A stretch of 9,726 nt of DNA from an uncultured Pseudomonadota bacterium (GTDB lineage Bacteria; Pseudomonadota; Gammaproteobacteria; Methylococcales; Methylomonadaceae): NCBI GenBank assembly GCA_903953455.1, contig CAJBJW010000112.1, positions 1 through 9,726 of the forward strand, read 5' to 3'. The notes under the pieces were generated by a model. The model worked only from the letters and a program-made list of their open reading frames with translations, was not told where the DNA came from and did no database searches. The position numbers and the translations under genes are program-made. Of the stretch, positions 1-5,923 are shown piece after piece. The first letter of the stretch is position 1. Each line of letters starts with the position of its first letter.

Positions 1-638
1 AGCATCGATAAAATTGTTTTGTGCGCCAAATGCTGAGCAAATAAATCATGTAAAAATAAAAAACCGGTCGTCAATGCAATGGTGAGAACAAAAACGCCTG
101 CGGAAATCATCTGAAATAAAAATGTTTCCATCGTTTGCAGTGACGGTAATAATCGAATAAATCGTGTAGGAGGATGGCGTTTGAGCTGCGTATTTTGTAT
201 GGATAATAAAACAGCCTGCATCGCGGCAAGCGTCAACAAACTAAACGCGAGGAGAGAACTGAAGATATGCACACCCATCGCACTTGTATGGACGGGCAAC
301 ATATGAAGTGCCGTATGCAAACTCACATCCAGTCCCAAAATAATGGCCGCAAGCGGAAAAAGGAGTAAGCCTAATTTTTCAACAGGCTTCGTTAATGCCG
401 TTATCAAGAGAACGAGGGTCACCCCTAAAATATTAAGCGACGCCACACTAGATAAACCAAAGCTAAACCCATTATTTTGCTGACACAAAAGCCCGATATA
501 GAGCGTATGCAAAGCCGCGGCAAGCCAGGCAAAACGCAGCGAAACACGCGCTGTATTACCCGTTTTGATTTGCGTACCTAAAGTAAACGTATTGAGCCCG
601 TAAGCAACAATAGAACTTACTGCAATAAATCTGACCAT
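1..638 (-). CDS. ypjD: YpjD-type inner-membrane protein, cytochrome c assembly (CcsA) family; 3' part lies beyond the left edge
   Basis: An open frame on the minus strand starts with ATG at 638 and stays open for 212 codons to position 1, so the C-terminus is missing. The protein is very hydrophobic, with likely membrane segments near residues 4-20, 34-52, 62-81, 89-104, 122-146 and 178-197. Near residues 163-210 it carries the block typical of YpjD (LPSLQTMETFLFQM, then LFAQHLAHKT). The family belongs to the CcsA/ResC-like membrane proteins related to haem handling in cytochrome c maturation, but the role of YpjD itself is not settled. Several histidines (44, 108, 112, 117, 124) lie in or near membrane segments and could be haem-related, which is inference. 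The divergent position next to ffh is the usual gammaproteobacterial arrangement. The only ribosome-binding match is a weak AGAG upstream of the ATG. Confidence 0.85.
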   Translation of the reverse strand, partial: MVRFIAVSSIVAYGLNTFTLGTQIKTGNTARVSLRFAWLAAALHTLYIGLLCQQNNGFSFGLSSVASLNILGVTLVLLITALTKPVEKLGLLLFPLAAIILGLDVSLHTALHMLPVHTSAMGVHIFSSLLAFSLLTLAAMQAVLLSIQNTQLKRHPPTRFIRLLPSLQTMETFLFQMISAGVFVLTIALTTGFLFLHDLFAQHLAHKTILSM

Positions 639-673
639 ACAAAAATCTCTAAGCTAATAAAATGCCATGCGCC

Positions 674-702
674 ATTATAGTCTGCGCCTTTTGACTTGTT
701 TC
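674..702 (-). promoter_or_regulatory. Candidate sigma70 promoter for ypjD
   Basis: Read on the minus strand, 679-674 is a perfect TATAAT -10 box. Seventeen bases upstream (702-697) is GAAACA, a poor -35 that matches only the last three consensus bases. Transcription would start near 667 and give a leader of about 30 bases before the ATG at 638. It overlaps the candidate ffh promoter on the other strand, so the two divergent promoters may compete. Confidence 0.45.
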
Positions 703-720
703 TCGTTGTGATAATATACC
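691..720 (+). promoter_or_regulatory. Candidate sigma70 promoter for ffh
   Basis: TTGACT at 691-696 is a good -35 box. The AT-rich block after it offers several -10 registers: TATACC at 715-720 with an 18-base spacer, or TAATAT at 712-717 with a 15-base spacer. None is ideal, so the element is placed only approximately. It lies about 70-100 bases upstream of the ffh ATG, within the 154-base divergent intergenic region. Confidence 0.4.
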
Positions 721-731
721 ACTGAACTTCG

Positions 732-753
732 CGCTAATTGTTTTTTGTTAGCG
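732..753 (+). repeat. Small inverted repeat in the ffh leader
   Basis: CGCTAA at 732-737 and TTAGCG at 748-753 form a perfect 6-bp stem around a T-rich 10-base loop, followed by more T-rich sequence. If transcription starts near 725-730 this lies at the very 5' end of the ffh mRNA and could act as a stabilising or weak attenuating hairpin. No function is shown. Confidence 0.3.
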
Positions 754-792
754 TGTTTTATTTTTCGTGTTATTCATTTTTAGAGTCAAATC

Positions 793-2148
793 ATGTTTGA
801 TAATTTAACCGAGCGCTTAAGCGGCACCCTTAAAAAACTCAAAGGTCAATCCCGCTTAACTGAAAGTAATATACAAGACACGCTCCAAGAAGTGCGCGTG
901 GCATTACTTGAGGCGGATGTTGCCCTGCCTGTTGTTACCGAGTTTTTAGAAAATTTAAAAACGGGCGCATTAGGACAAGAAGTCCAAAACAGTTTGACAC
1001 CTGGTCAATCAATGATCAAATTGGTGCATGCAGAACTCATCAAAGTGATGGGTGCACAAAACGAAACGCTCAATCTCAAAGCCCAGCCACCCGCCGTCAT
1101 TTTAATGGCCGGTCTGCAAGGGGCCGGGAAAACCACGACAGTGGCAAAACTCGGTCGCTGGCTACAAGAAAATAATAAAAAGAAAGTGGGGGTCGTCAGT
1201 GCGGACGTTTACCGTCCAGCCGCGATTAAACAATTAGAAATGCTCGCCAAAGAAGTCGATTTAGTTTTCTTTGAAAGTGACATTAGCCAAAAACCAGTCG
1301 ATATTGCACTCAGCGCCATTGACGCAGCAAAACGTAAATTTTTAGATGTCATTATTGTCGATACCGCAGGTCGTTTGCATATTGACGATGAAATGATGGG
1401 GGAAATCAAAGCCCTTCACAGCGCAATTAATCCCGTTGAAACCTTGTTTGTCGTTGATAGCATGACGGGGCAAGATGCTGCGAATACCGCCAAAGCGTTC
1501 CATGACGCCCTGCCGCTAACAGGTATCATCCTAACCAAAGCTGACGGTGATGCACGTGGTGGGGCGGCACTGTCAATTCGCCATATCACAGGCAAACCGA
1601 TTAAGTTTATCGGTATGGGTGAAAAAACAAGCGAACTTGAGCCGTTCTATCCTGATCGCATGGCGTCGCGCATTTTAGATATGGGTGACATGCTCAGTTT
1701 GATTGAACAAATTGAGAAAAAAATCGACAAAGAAAAAGCCGAAAAACTGGTTAATAAAATCAAAAAAGGCAAAGGCTTTGATCTTGAAGATTTTCGTGAA
1801 CAGCTTGTTGAAATGCAACGCATGGGCGGCATTGGCTCAATGATGGACAAACTACCAGGCATGAAATCTATGCCGGCAGATATGAAAGAAAAAATGAATG
1901 AAAAAGTGCTTGCACGTCAAATTGGTATTATTAATTCCATGACCATGCAAGAGCGTCATTTCCCCGATTTAATCAAAGGCAATCGCAAAAAACGAATCGC
2001 TACGGGTTGTGGTCAAGAATTGCATGATGTAAATCGAATGATTAAGCAATTTATGATGATGGAAAAAATGATGAAAAAACTTAAATCTGGCAATCAAGCT
2101 AACATGATGCGCGGGATTAAAAGTAAAATGCAGGGCTTGCGTCGTTAA
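793..2148 (+). CDS. ffh: Signal recognition particle protein Ffh (SRP54 GTPase)
   Basis: Ffh binds signal sequences emerging from the ribosome and, with 4.5S RNA and the receptor FtsY, delivers membrane proteins to the Sec translocon. At 451 residues it has the usual length. The N domain (about 1-95) precedes the GTPase G domain: P-loop GLQGAGKTT (107-115), DVYRPAA (138-144), DTAGR (190-194) and TKADGDARGG (248-257). The methionine-rich M domain (about 328-451) includes the flexible MGGIGSMMDKLPGM finger loop and a C-terminal MMMEKMMKKL run. The RNA-binding helix-loop-helix near 397-407 reads RKKRIATGCG, with cysteine where most homologues have serine (GSG). The ATG at 793 has only a weak upstream purine match (AGAG) but gives the conserved MFDNLTERL start. 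It is divergent from ypjD and sits upstream of rpsP, which has its own promoter candidate. Confidence 0.98.
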   Translation: MFDNLTERLSGTLKKLKGQSRLTESNIQDTLQEVRVALLEADVALPVVTEFLENLKTGALGQEVQNSLTPGQSMIKLVHAELIKVMGAQNETLNLKAQPPAVILMAGLQGAGKTTTVAKLGRWLQENNKKKVGVVSADVYRPAAIKQLEMLAKEVDLVFFESDISQKPVDIALSAIDAAKRKFLDVIIVDTAGRLHIDDEMMGEIKALHSAINPVETLFVVDSMTGQDAANTAKAFHDALPLTGIILTKADGDARGGAALSIRHITGKPIKFIGMGEKTSELEPFYPDRMASRILDMGDMLSLIEQIEKKIDKEKAEKLVNKIKKGKGFDLEDFREQLVEMQRMGGIGSMMDKLPGMKSMPADMKEKMNEKVLARQIGIINSMTMQERHFPDLIKGNRKKRIATGCGQELHDVNRMIKQFMMMEKMMKKLKSGNQANMMRGIKSKMQGLRR

Positions 2149-2173
2149 TTTTGCGGCCTATTTTTTCTATTAG

Positions 2174-2201
2174 TTGTTTTATGTATAAAAATGCGTAGAA
2201 T
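2174..2201 (+). promoter_or_regulatory. Candidate promoter of the rpsP-rimM-trmD-rplS operon
   Basis: TTGTTT (2174-2179) and TAGAAT (2196-2201) are separated by 16 bases and match the sigma70 consensus at four or five positions each. Transcription would start about 35 bases upstream of the rpsP ATG. No intrinsic terminator is visible between ffh and this site, so read-through from ffh is also possible. Confidence 0.5.
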
Positions 2202-2243
2202 AACGCGGTTTATTTCAGTTAATTTATATTTAAGGATTTTGGA

Positions 2244-2495
2244 ATGGTAACTATTCGTCTTTCAAGAGGCGGTTCTAAGAATCGTCCGTTTTATCAAATC
2301 GTCGTAACAGACAGTCGTAACAGTCGTGACGGCCGCTATATTGAACGCGTCGGCTTTTTTAACCCATTGGCGCGTGGCAATGAAGAACGTCTTCGTTTAG
2401 ACAACGAACGTGTTGATCATTGGAAAGCAAACGGCGCTCAACCATCTGAACGCGTTGCGAAATTGATTAAAGATTCATTAAAAGCGGCTGCATAA
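2244..2495 (+). CDS. rpsP: 30S ribosomal protein S16
   Basis: S16 is a small early-assembly protein of the 30S subunit that binds the 5' domain of 16S rRNA. The 83-residue product has the normal length and the family hallmarks VTIRLSRGGSKNRPFYQIV at the N-terminus, RDGRYIERVGFFNP (29-42) and a C-terminal helix ending in alanines. A strong ribosome-binding site (AAGGA, 2232-2236) lies seven bases before the ATG. It is the first gene of the S16-RimM-TrmD-L19 operon. Its TAA stop is followed with no gap by the TTG start of rimM, in the same reading frame. Confidence 0.97.
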   Translation: MVTIRLSRGGSKNRPFYQIVVTDSRNSRDGRYIERVGFFNPLARGNEERLRLDNERVDHWKANGAQPSERVAKLIKDSLKAAA

Positions 2496-3011
2496 TTGAC
2501 TTCAACGCAAGAAAACCCACTGCACGTTGGAAAAATCTCTGGCGTTTTTGGCATTAAAGGTTGGGTGAAAGTTTTTTCATATACGGGTGAGCGCAACGCA
2601 ATTTTGAAGTACTCGCCTTGGATTTTGAAAAAAAATAACGTTACTCAAACAGTTGAGGTTCTTGCGGGTCAATTGCAGGGCCAAGCGGTTGTGGCTCAGT
2701 TAAAAGAGATTAACGATCGTGATGCAGCTGGTGCGTTGATTGGGTGGGACATTTTTATCGATTACGCGCAACTTCCCGCATTGAAACAGGACGAATATTA
2801 TTGGTCTGATTTAATTGGGCTTCGCGTTGATAATACAGAAGGTGTCACACTCGGCGTCGTGGAGAGCTTACTCGAAACAGGCGCAAATGATGTACTTGTG
2901 GTGCAAGGTGAAAATCGCCAGCACGCTGTGCCCTTTATACGGGAACACACAGTACTCAATATTGATTTAGTTGCACGGACAATCCTCGTTGATTGGGATG
3001 CTGATTTTTAA
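2496..3011 (+). CDS. rimM: Ribosome maturation factor RimM
   Basis: RimM binds S19 and the 3' (head) domain of the 30S precursor and promotes its late assembly. The 171-residue protein has the N-terminal RimM barrel (VGKISGVFGIKGWVKVFS, about 11-28) and the C-terminal PRC barrel, marked by EYYWSDLIGLRV (about 100-111) and SLLETGANDVLVV (about 124-136). The start is taken as TTG at 2496. The frame is blocked just upstream by the rpsP stop, and no ATG or GTG occurs before the conserved barrel, so a non-ATG start is required. Upstream there is only a weak GCGG match at 2484-2487. A poor start would fit the low RimM-to-S16 ratio known from E. coli, which is inference here. Its TAA stop abuts the trmD ATG with no gap. 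Confidence 0.95.
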   Translation: MTSTQENPLHVGKISGVFGIKGWVKVFSYTGERNAILKYSPWILKKNNVTQTVEVLAGQLQGQAVVAQLKEINDRDAAGALIGWDIFIDYAQLPALKQDEYYWSDLIGLRVDNTEGVTLGVVESLLETGANDVLVVQGENRQHAVPFIREHTVLNIDLVARTILVDWDADF

Positions 3012-3749
3012 ATGCGTTTTGATGTCATTAGTCTTTTTCCTGACATGGTGCAGCAAGCTGCACGTGTTGGTGTAACAGGTAAAGCCATTGAAAATGAAAC
3101 AGTGATACTCAATGTGTGGAATCCGCGTGATTACACGTACGATAAACACAACACCGTCGATGATCGCCCTTTTGGTGGCGGACATGGGATGGTAATGAAA
3201 TATCAGCCTTTGCATGACGCAGTCACTGCGGCAAAGGCAGACAGTTTTTGCGAAAGCAAAGTGGTTTATTTAAGTCCACAAGGCAAACCGCTCACACAGT
3301 CATTGCTACAGGAAGCGAGCAAGTTATCGCAGCTAATTTTGGTGGCAGGACGCTATGAAGGCATTGACGAGCGATTCATTGCACGCGACTGCGATGAAGA
3401 GTGGTCACTTGGCGATTACGTGATTAGTGGTGGTGAGTTAGCCGCGTTGATTGTGATTGATGCGATCACACGTTTACTACCCAATGTACTTGGTAACGTG
3501 CAGTCTGCATTGCAGGATTCACATAGCGATGGACTGCTAGATTACCCACAATTTACACGCCCTGAATGTATTGAAAACGAGGCAGTACCCGATGTGCTCT
3601 TGAGTGGCCATCATAAAGATATTGAACAGTGGCGAATGAAACAAGCGTTAGGGCGAACGTGGCAAAAACGCCCCGATTTATTGAAAAAGAAAACATTAAG
3701 TGCCGAGCAAGAACGCTTATTGGCACAATTTAAAGTCGACGTAGACTAA
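3012..3749 (+). CDS. trmD: tRNA (guanine-N1)-methyltransferase TrmD
   Basis: TrmD uses S-adenosylmethionine to methylate N1 of G37, next to the anticodon, in tRNAs with G36, preventing +1 frameshifts. The 245-residue SPOUT-type protein has the trefoil-knot motifs LILVAGRYEGIDERF (108-122) and EEWSLGDYVISGGE (129-142). The catalytic pair known from E. coli, Arg154 and Asp169, is present at the same numbers (AITR and LQDSHSDG). The loop GGGHGM (55-60) has His58 where most TrmD proteins have proline (GGGPGM). The ATG directly follows the rimM stop in the same frame. The nearest Shine-Dalgarno-like bases (GGGA, 2995-2998) are 13 bases away, so translation probably depends on coupling to rimM. Confidence 0.97.
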   Translation: MRFDVISLFPDMVQQAARVGVTGKAIENETVILNVWNPRDYTYDKHNTVDDRPFGGGHGMVMKYQPLHDAVTAAKADSFCESKVVYLSPQGKPLTQSLLQEASKLSQLILVAGRYEGIDERFIARDCDEEWSLGDYVISGGELAALIVIDAITRLLPNVLGNVQSALQDSHSDGLLDYPQFTRPECIENEAVPDVLLSGHHKDIEQWRMKQALGRTWQKRPDLLKKKTLSAEQERLLAQFKVDVD

Positions 3750-3757
3750 TAGACTAA
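3742..3757 (+). repeat. Tandem 8-bp repeat at the trmD stop
   Basis: TAGACTAA occurs twice back to back (3742-3749 and 3750-3757). The first copy contains the trmD stop TAA, and the second adds an in-frame TAG straight after it and runs into the rplS ribosome-binding site. The duplication therefore yields a tandem stop (TAA TAG) between trmD and rplS. It may be a replication-slippage product. Confidence 0.6.
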
Positions 3758-3767
3758 GGTGTAAAAA

Positions 3768-4109
3768 ATGAACATTATTGATCAAATTGAACAAGCACAA
3801 TTAAAAGAAATTCCAGCATTTAAATCAGGCGATACCGTTGTTGTTCAAGTACGCGTAAAAGAAGGTGAGCGTGAACGTATCCAAGCATTTGAAGGTGTGG
3901 TTATTGCAAAACGTAACCGTGGCTTAAACTCTGCGTTTACTGTACGTAAAATTTCACACGGAACGGGTGTTGAGCGTGTTTTCCAAGCGCACAGCCCTTT
4001 AATTAGCGAAATCATCGTTAAACGTCGTGGTGACGTTCGTCGTGCAAAACTTTACTACTTACGCAACTTGACCGGCAGAAAAGCACGTATCAAAGAAAAA
4101 TTGTCATAA
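3768..4109 (+). CDS. rplS: 50S ribosomal protein L19
   Basis: L19 sits at the 30S-50S interface and contributes to intersubunit bridges. The 113-residue product has the usual length and the family blocks FKSGDTVVVQVRVKEG (about 19-34), FEGVVIAKRNRGLNSAFTVR (about 41-60), and GTGVERVFQAHSP followed by VKRRGDVRRAKLYYLR. Unlike rimM and trmD it has a strong ribosome-binding site of its own (AAGGTG, 3756-3761) six bases before the ATG, consistent with the need for ribosomal-protein amounts. It is the last gene of the operon and is followed by an intrinsic terminator. Confidence 0.97.
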   Translation: MNIIDQIEQAQLKEIPAFKSGDTVVVQVRVKEGERERIQAFEGVVIAKRNRGLNSAFTVRKISHGTGVERVFQAHSPLISEIIVKRRGDVRRAKLYYLRNLTGRKARIKEKLS

Positions 4110-4122
4110 GATTTCTTATCGA

Positions 4123-4165
4123 CAACTTCGTGAGTTGAAAAGGCAGCTTTCACGCTGCCTTTTTT
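4123..4165 (+). terminator. Intrinsic terminator of the rpsP-rplS operon, preceded by a small hairpin
   Basis: The main stem pairs AGGCAGC (4141-4147) with GCTGCCT (4154-4160) around a six-base loop. It is flanked by A bases on the left and a six-T run ending at 4165, so the stem can extend by A-T pairs. Immediately upstream a second perfect hairpin pairs CAACT (4123-4127) with AGTTG (4133-4137). The main hairpin is a textbook Rho-independent terminator; the smaller one may protect the mRNA 3' end. Confidence 0.92.
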
Positions 4166-4178
4166 ATTGGTAGCCAAT
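4166..4178 (+). repeat. Short inverted repeat between terminator and xerD
   Basis: ATTGG, a three-base TAG loop and CCAAT form a perfect 5-bp stem ending eight bases before the xerD ATG. It occupies the place where a ribosome-binding site would be expected, and no good Shine-Dalgarno sequence is seen. It could limit xerD translation, or be chance at this length. Confidence 0.3.
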
Positions 4179-4186
4179 TAAACACC

Positions 4187-5080
4187 ATGACGCAACATAC
4201 GCTCTCAGAAAAGCACATCGATCAATTTTTAGACGCATTGTGGATGGAACAGGGATTGAGTAAAAACACACTCAATGCGTATCGCAGTGATTTAGTTATT
4301 TTTCAAACGTGGCTCAAAAAAGATTTACTGCAAGCGCAAGCACTCAATATCAGTGATTTTTTAGCCTATCGTTTTAAAAATGGCATCAGTGAGCGAACCA
4401 GTGCACGAATTGTCTCGAGCTTACGGCGTTTTTACGGTTACTTTCTGCGTGAAAATCACATAAGCATCGACCCCACCATTCATATCAGCACACCACGTAT
4501 CACACGCTTGCTGCCCCAGACGTTAACGGAAGATGATGTTGAGCGTCTTTTAAATGCGCCAGAAGTGAGCGTTCCGCGAGGCATACGCGATAAAGCCATG
4601 TTTGAAATTCTCTATGCAACTGGACTTCGCGTTTCTGAGCTGGTGGATTTAAAATTCGAACATTTCAATTTACGCCAAGGCGTGGTGAGAATTATGGGCA
4701 AAGGCAATCGTGAACGATTGGTTCCCATTGGTGAAGAAGCGTTAAGTTGCCTTGATACTTACTTGCATTCAGGTCGCATTTTGCTTTTATCAGGTCGGCA
4801 AAGTGACTATATTTTCGTCACGCATCGTGGCACAAATATGACCCGTCATGCGTTTTGGCATATTATTAAACGCTATGCACTCAAAGCGGATATTCAAAAA
4901 CCGCTATCACCGCACACGCTCCGTCATGCGTTTGCAACACATTTAATCAATCATGGTGCAGATTTGCGTGTCGTACAGCTACTGCTTGGTCATGTTGATT
5001 TATCAACCACTCAAATTTACACGCACGTCGCCCAAGAGCGTCTGCAATCGCTACACGCACAATTTCATCCGCGAGGTTAA
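4187..5080 (+). CDS. xerD: Site-specific tyrosine recombinase XerD
   Basis: XerD acts with XerC at the chromosomal dif site, under FtsK control, to resolve chromosome dimers; many mobile elements also exploit it. The 297-residue protein has the N-terminal SAM-like core-binding domain (about 8-92) and the C-terminal catalytic domain. The tyrosine-recombinase residues are all visible: Arg148 in YATGLRVSEL, Lys172 in MGKGNRER, His243 and Arg246 in SPHTLRHAFATHL, His269 in LLLGHVDLSTTQ, and the nucleophile Tyr278 in IYTHV. The numbering is within one residue of E. coli XerD, and the overall match favours XerD over XerC. The gene follows a strong terminator, so it needs its own promoter, which I cannot place confidently in the 77-base gap. 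No convincing ribosome-binding site precedes the ATG. No dif site was recognised in the window. Confidence 0.95.
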   Translation: MTQHTLSEKHIDQFLDALWMEQGLSKNTLNAYRSDLVIFQTWLKKDLLQAQALNISDFLAYRFKNGISERTSARIVSSLRRFYGYFLRENHISIDPTIHISTPRITRLLPQTLTEDDVERLLNAPEVSVPRGIRDKAMFEILYATGLRVSELVDLKFEHFNLRQGVVRIMGKGNRERLVPIGEEALSCLDTYLHSGRILLLSGRQSDYIFVTHRGTNMTRHAFWHIIKRYALKADIQKPLSPHTLRHAFATHLINHGADLRVVQLLLGHVDLSTTQIYTHVAQERLQSLHAQFHPRG

Positions 5081-5086
5081 TTTTTT

Positions 5087-5854
5087 ATGACACATATTAT
5101 TCATCCTACTGCCTATATCGCCCCTGACGCACAAATTGGTGACAACACCCGCATTGGTGCATTTGCTGTCATTGAAAGTGGCGTCAACATTGGCGCAAAT
5201 TGCACTATCGGTGCGCATAGCGTCATTCAACCCTATGTCGTCATGGGTGACAATAATACTGTCCATCCACACGTCGTTTTAGGCGATTTACCGCAAGATT
5301 TACAATTTAATGCTGCGACTGTCACTTATTTACACATTGGCGATGGTAATGTATTCCGTGAAGGCTTTACCGCGCATCGTGCGACCAAAGAAAATAGTGC
5401 CACCGTCATTGGTTCAAATTGCTATTTCATGAACAATAGCCATGTAGCGCACGATTGCCATATTGGTAATAAAACCATTTTTGCCAATAACGTGGCAATT
5501 GGTGGTCATGTTGAAGTGGGCAATAATGTATTTATGGGCGGCGCGGTCGTGGCGCATCAATTCTGCCGTATTGGCTCGTTTGCGATTGTACAAGGCACGA
5601 CTGGACTTAATATGGACGTTATCCCCTTCACGTTAATTGGTGGACGCCCAGCGAAGCATTACCGCCTAAACAGTGTCGGTCTTCGTCGCGCGGGGATTGT
5701 GAGTGAAAATTATGATGTACTGTCTAAAGCCTTCCGTTTGCTGCGCACACGCCAATCTATCGATCATCTGCCCGAAACGGCTGAATTAAAAATGCTCAAA
5801 GAGTTTATTTCCGTGAAATCCAAACGCGGTCTACACGGTTTTATTGAACTTTAA
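5087..5854 (+). CDS. lpxA: LpxA-family acyl-ACP-UDP-N-acetylglucosamine O-acyltransferase (possible paralogue)
   Basis: LpxA transfers a 3-hydroxyacyl chain from ACP to UDP-GlcNAc, the first step of lipid A synthesis in the cytoplasm. Residues 1-190 are left-handed beta-helix hexapeptide repeats (such as IGDNTR, IGAFAV, IGANCT) and the rest is a helical C-terminal region. The catalytic histidine is His122 in SHVAHDC, and conserved histidines appear as His119, His141 and His157. The position matching the E. coli acyl-length ruler Gly173 is Gly170, suggesting a longer rather than C10 chain (inference). Differences from standard LpxA include AHRAT for the usual HRGT and an unusual C-terminal end. 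It lacks the lpxD-fabZ-lpxB neighbours usual for lpxA, so a second, divergent homologue is possible. GAGGT at the end of xerD serves as ribosome-binding site, suggesting co-transcription with xerD. Confidence 0.8.
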   Translation: MTHIIHPTAYIAPDAQIGDNTRIGAFAVIESGVNIGANCTIGAHSVIQPYVVMGDNNTVHPHVVLGDLPQDLQFNAATVTYLHIGDGNVFREGFTAHRATKENSATVIGSNCYFMNNSHVAHDCHIGNKTIFANNVAIGGHVEVGNNVFMGGAVVAHQFCRIGSFAIVQGTTGLNMDVIPFTLIGGRPAKHYRLNSVGLRRAGIVSENYDVLSKAFRLLRTRQSIDHLPETAELKMLKEFISVKSKRGLHGFIEL

Positions 5855-5879
5855 ATTTACGAAATACAACTTTTTACCT

Positions 5880-5909
5880 CTAACTTGTTTTCTTCTAACT
5901 TGCTAACTT
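5880..5909 (+). repeat. Three CTAACTT direct repeats upstream of uup
   Basis: CTAACTT occurs at 5880-5886, 5895-5901 and 5903-5909, the first two within a longer TCTAACTTG match. They fill much of the 69-base gap before uup, where its leader or promoter should lie. They may be slippage products or binding sites; no factor is recognised. Confidence 0.45.
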
Positions 5910-5923
5910 TGCGCTGAGAATTT

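Noticed and set aside
2149..2243. Terminator between ffh and rpsP
   Set aside because: There are T runs after the ffh stop but no stable stem before them; the small GCGT/ACGC pairing overlaps the promoter and has no T tract.
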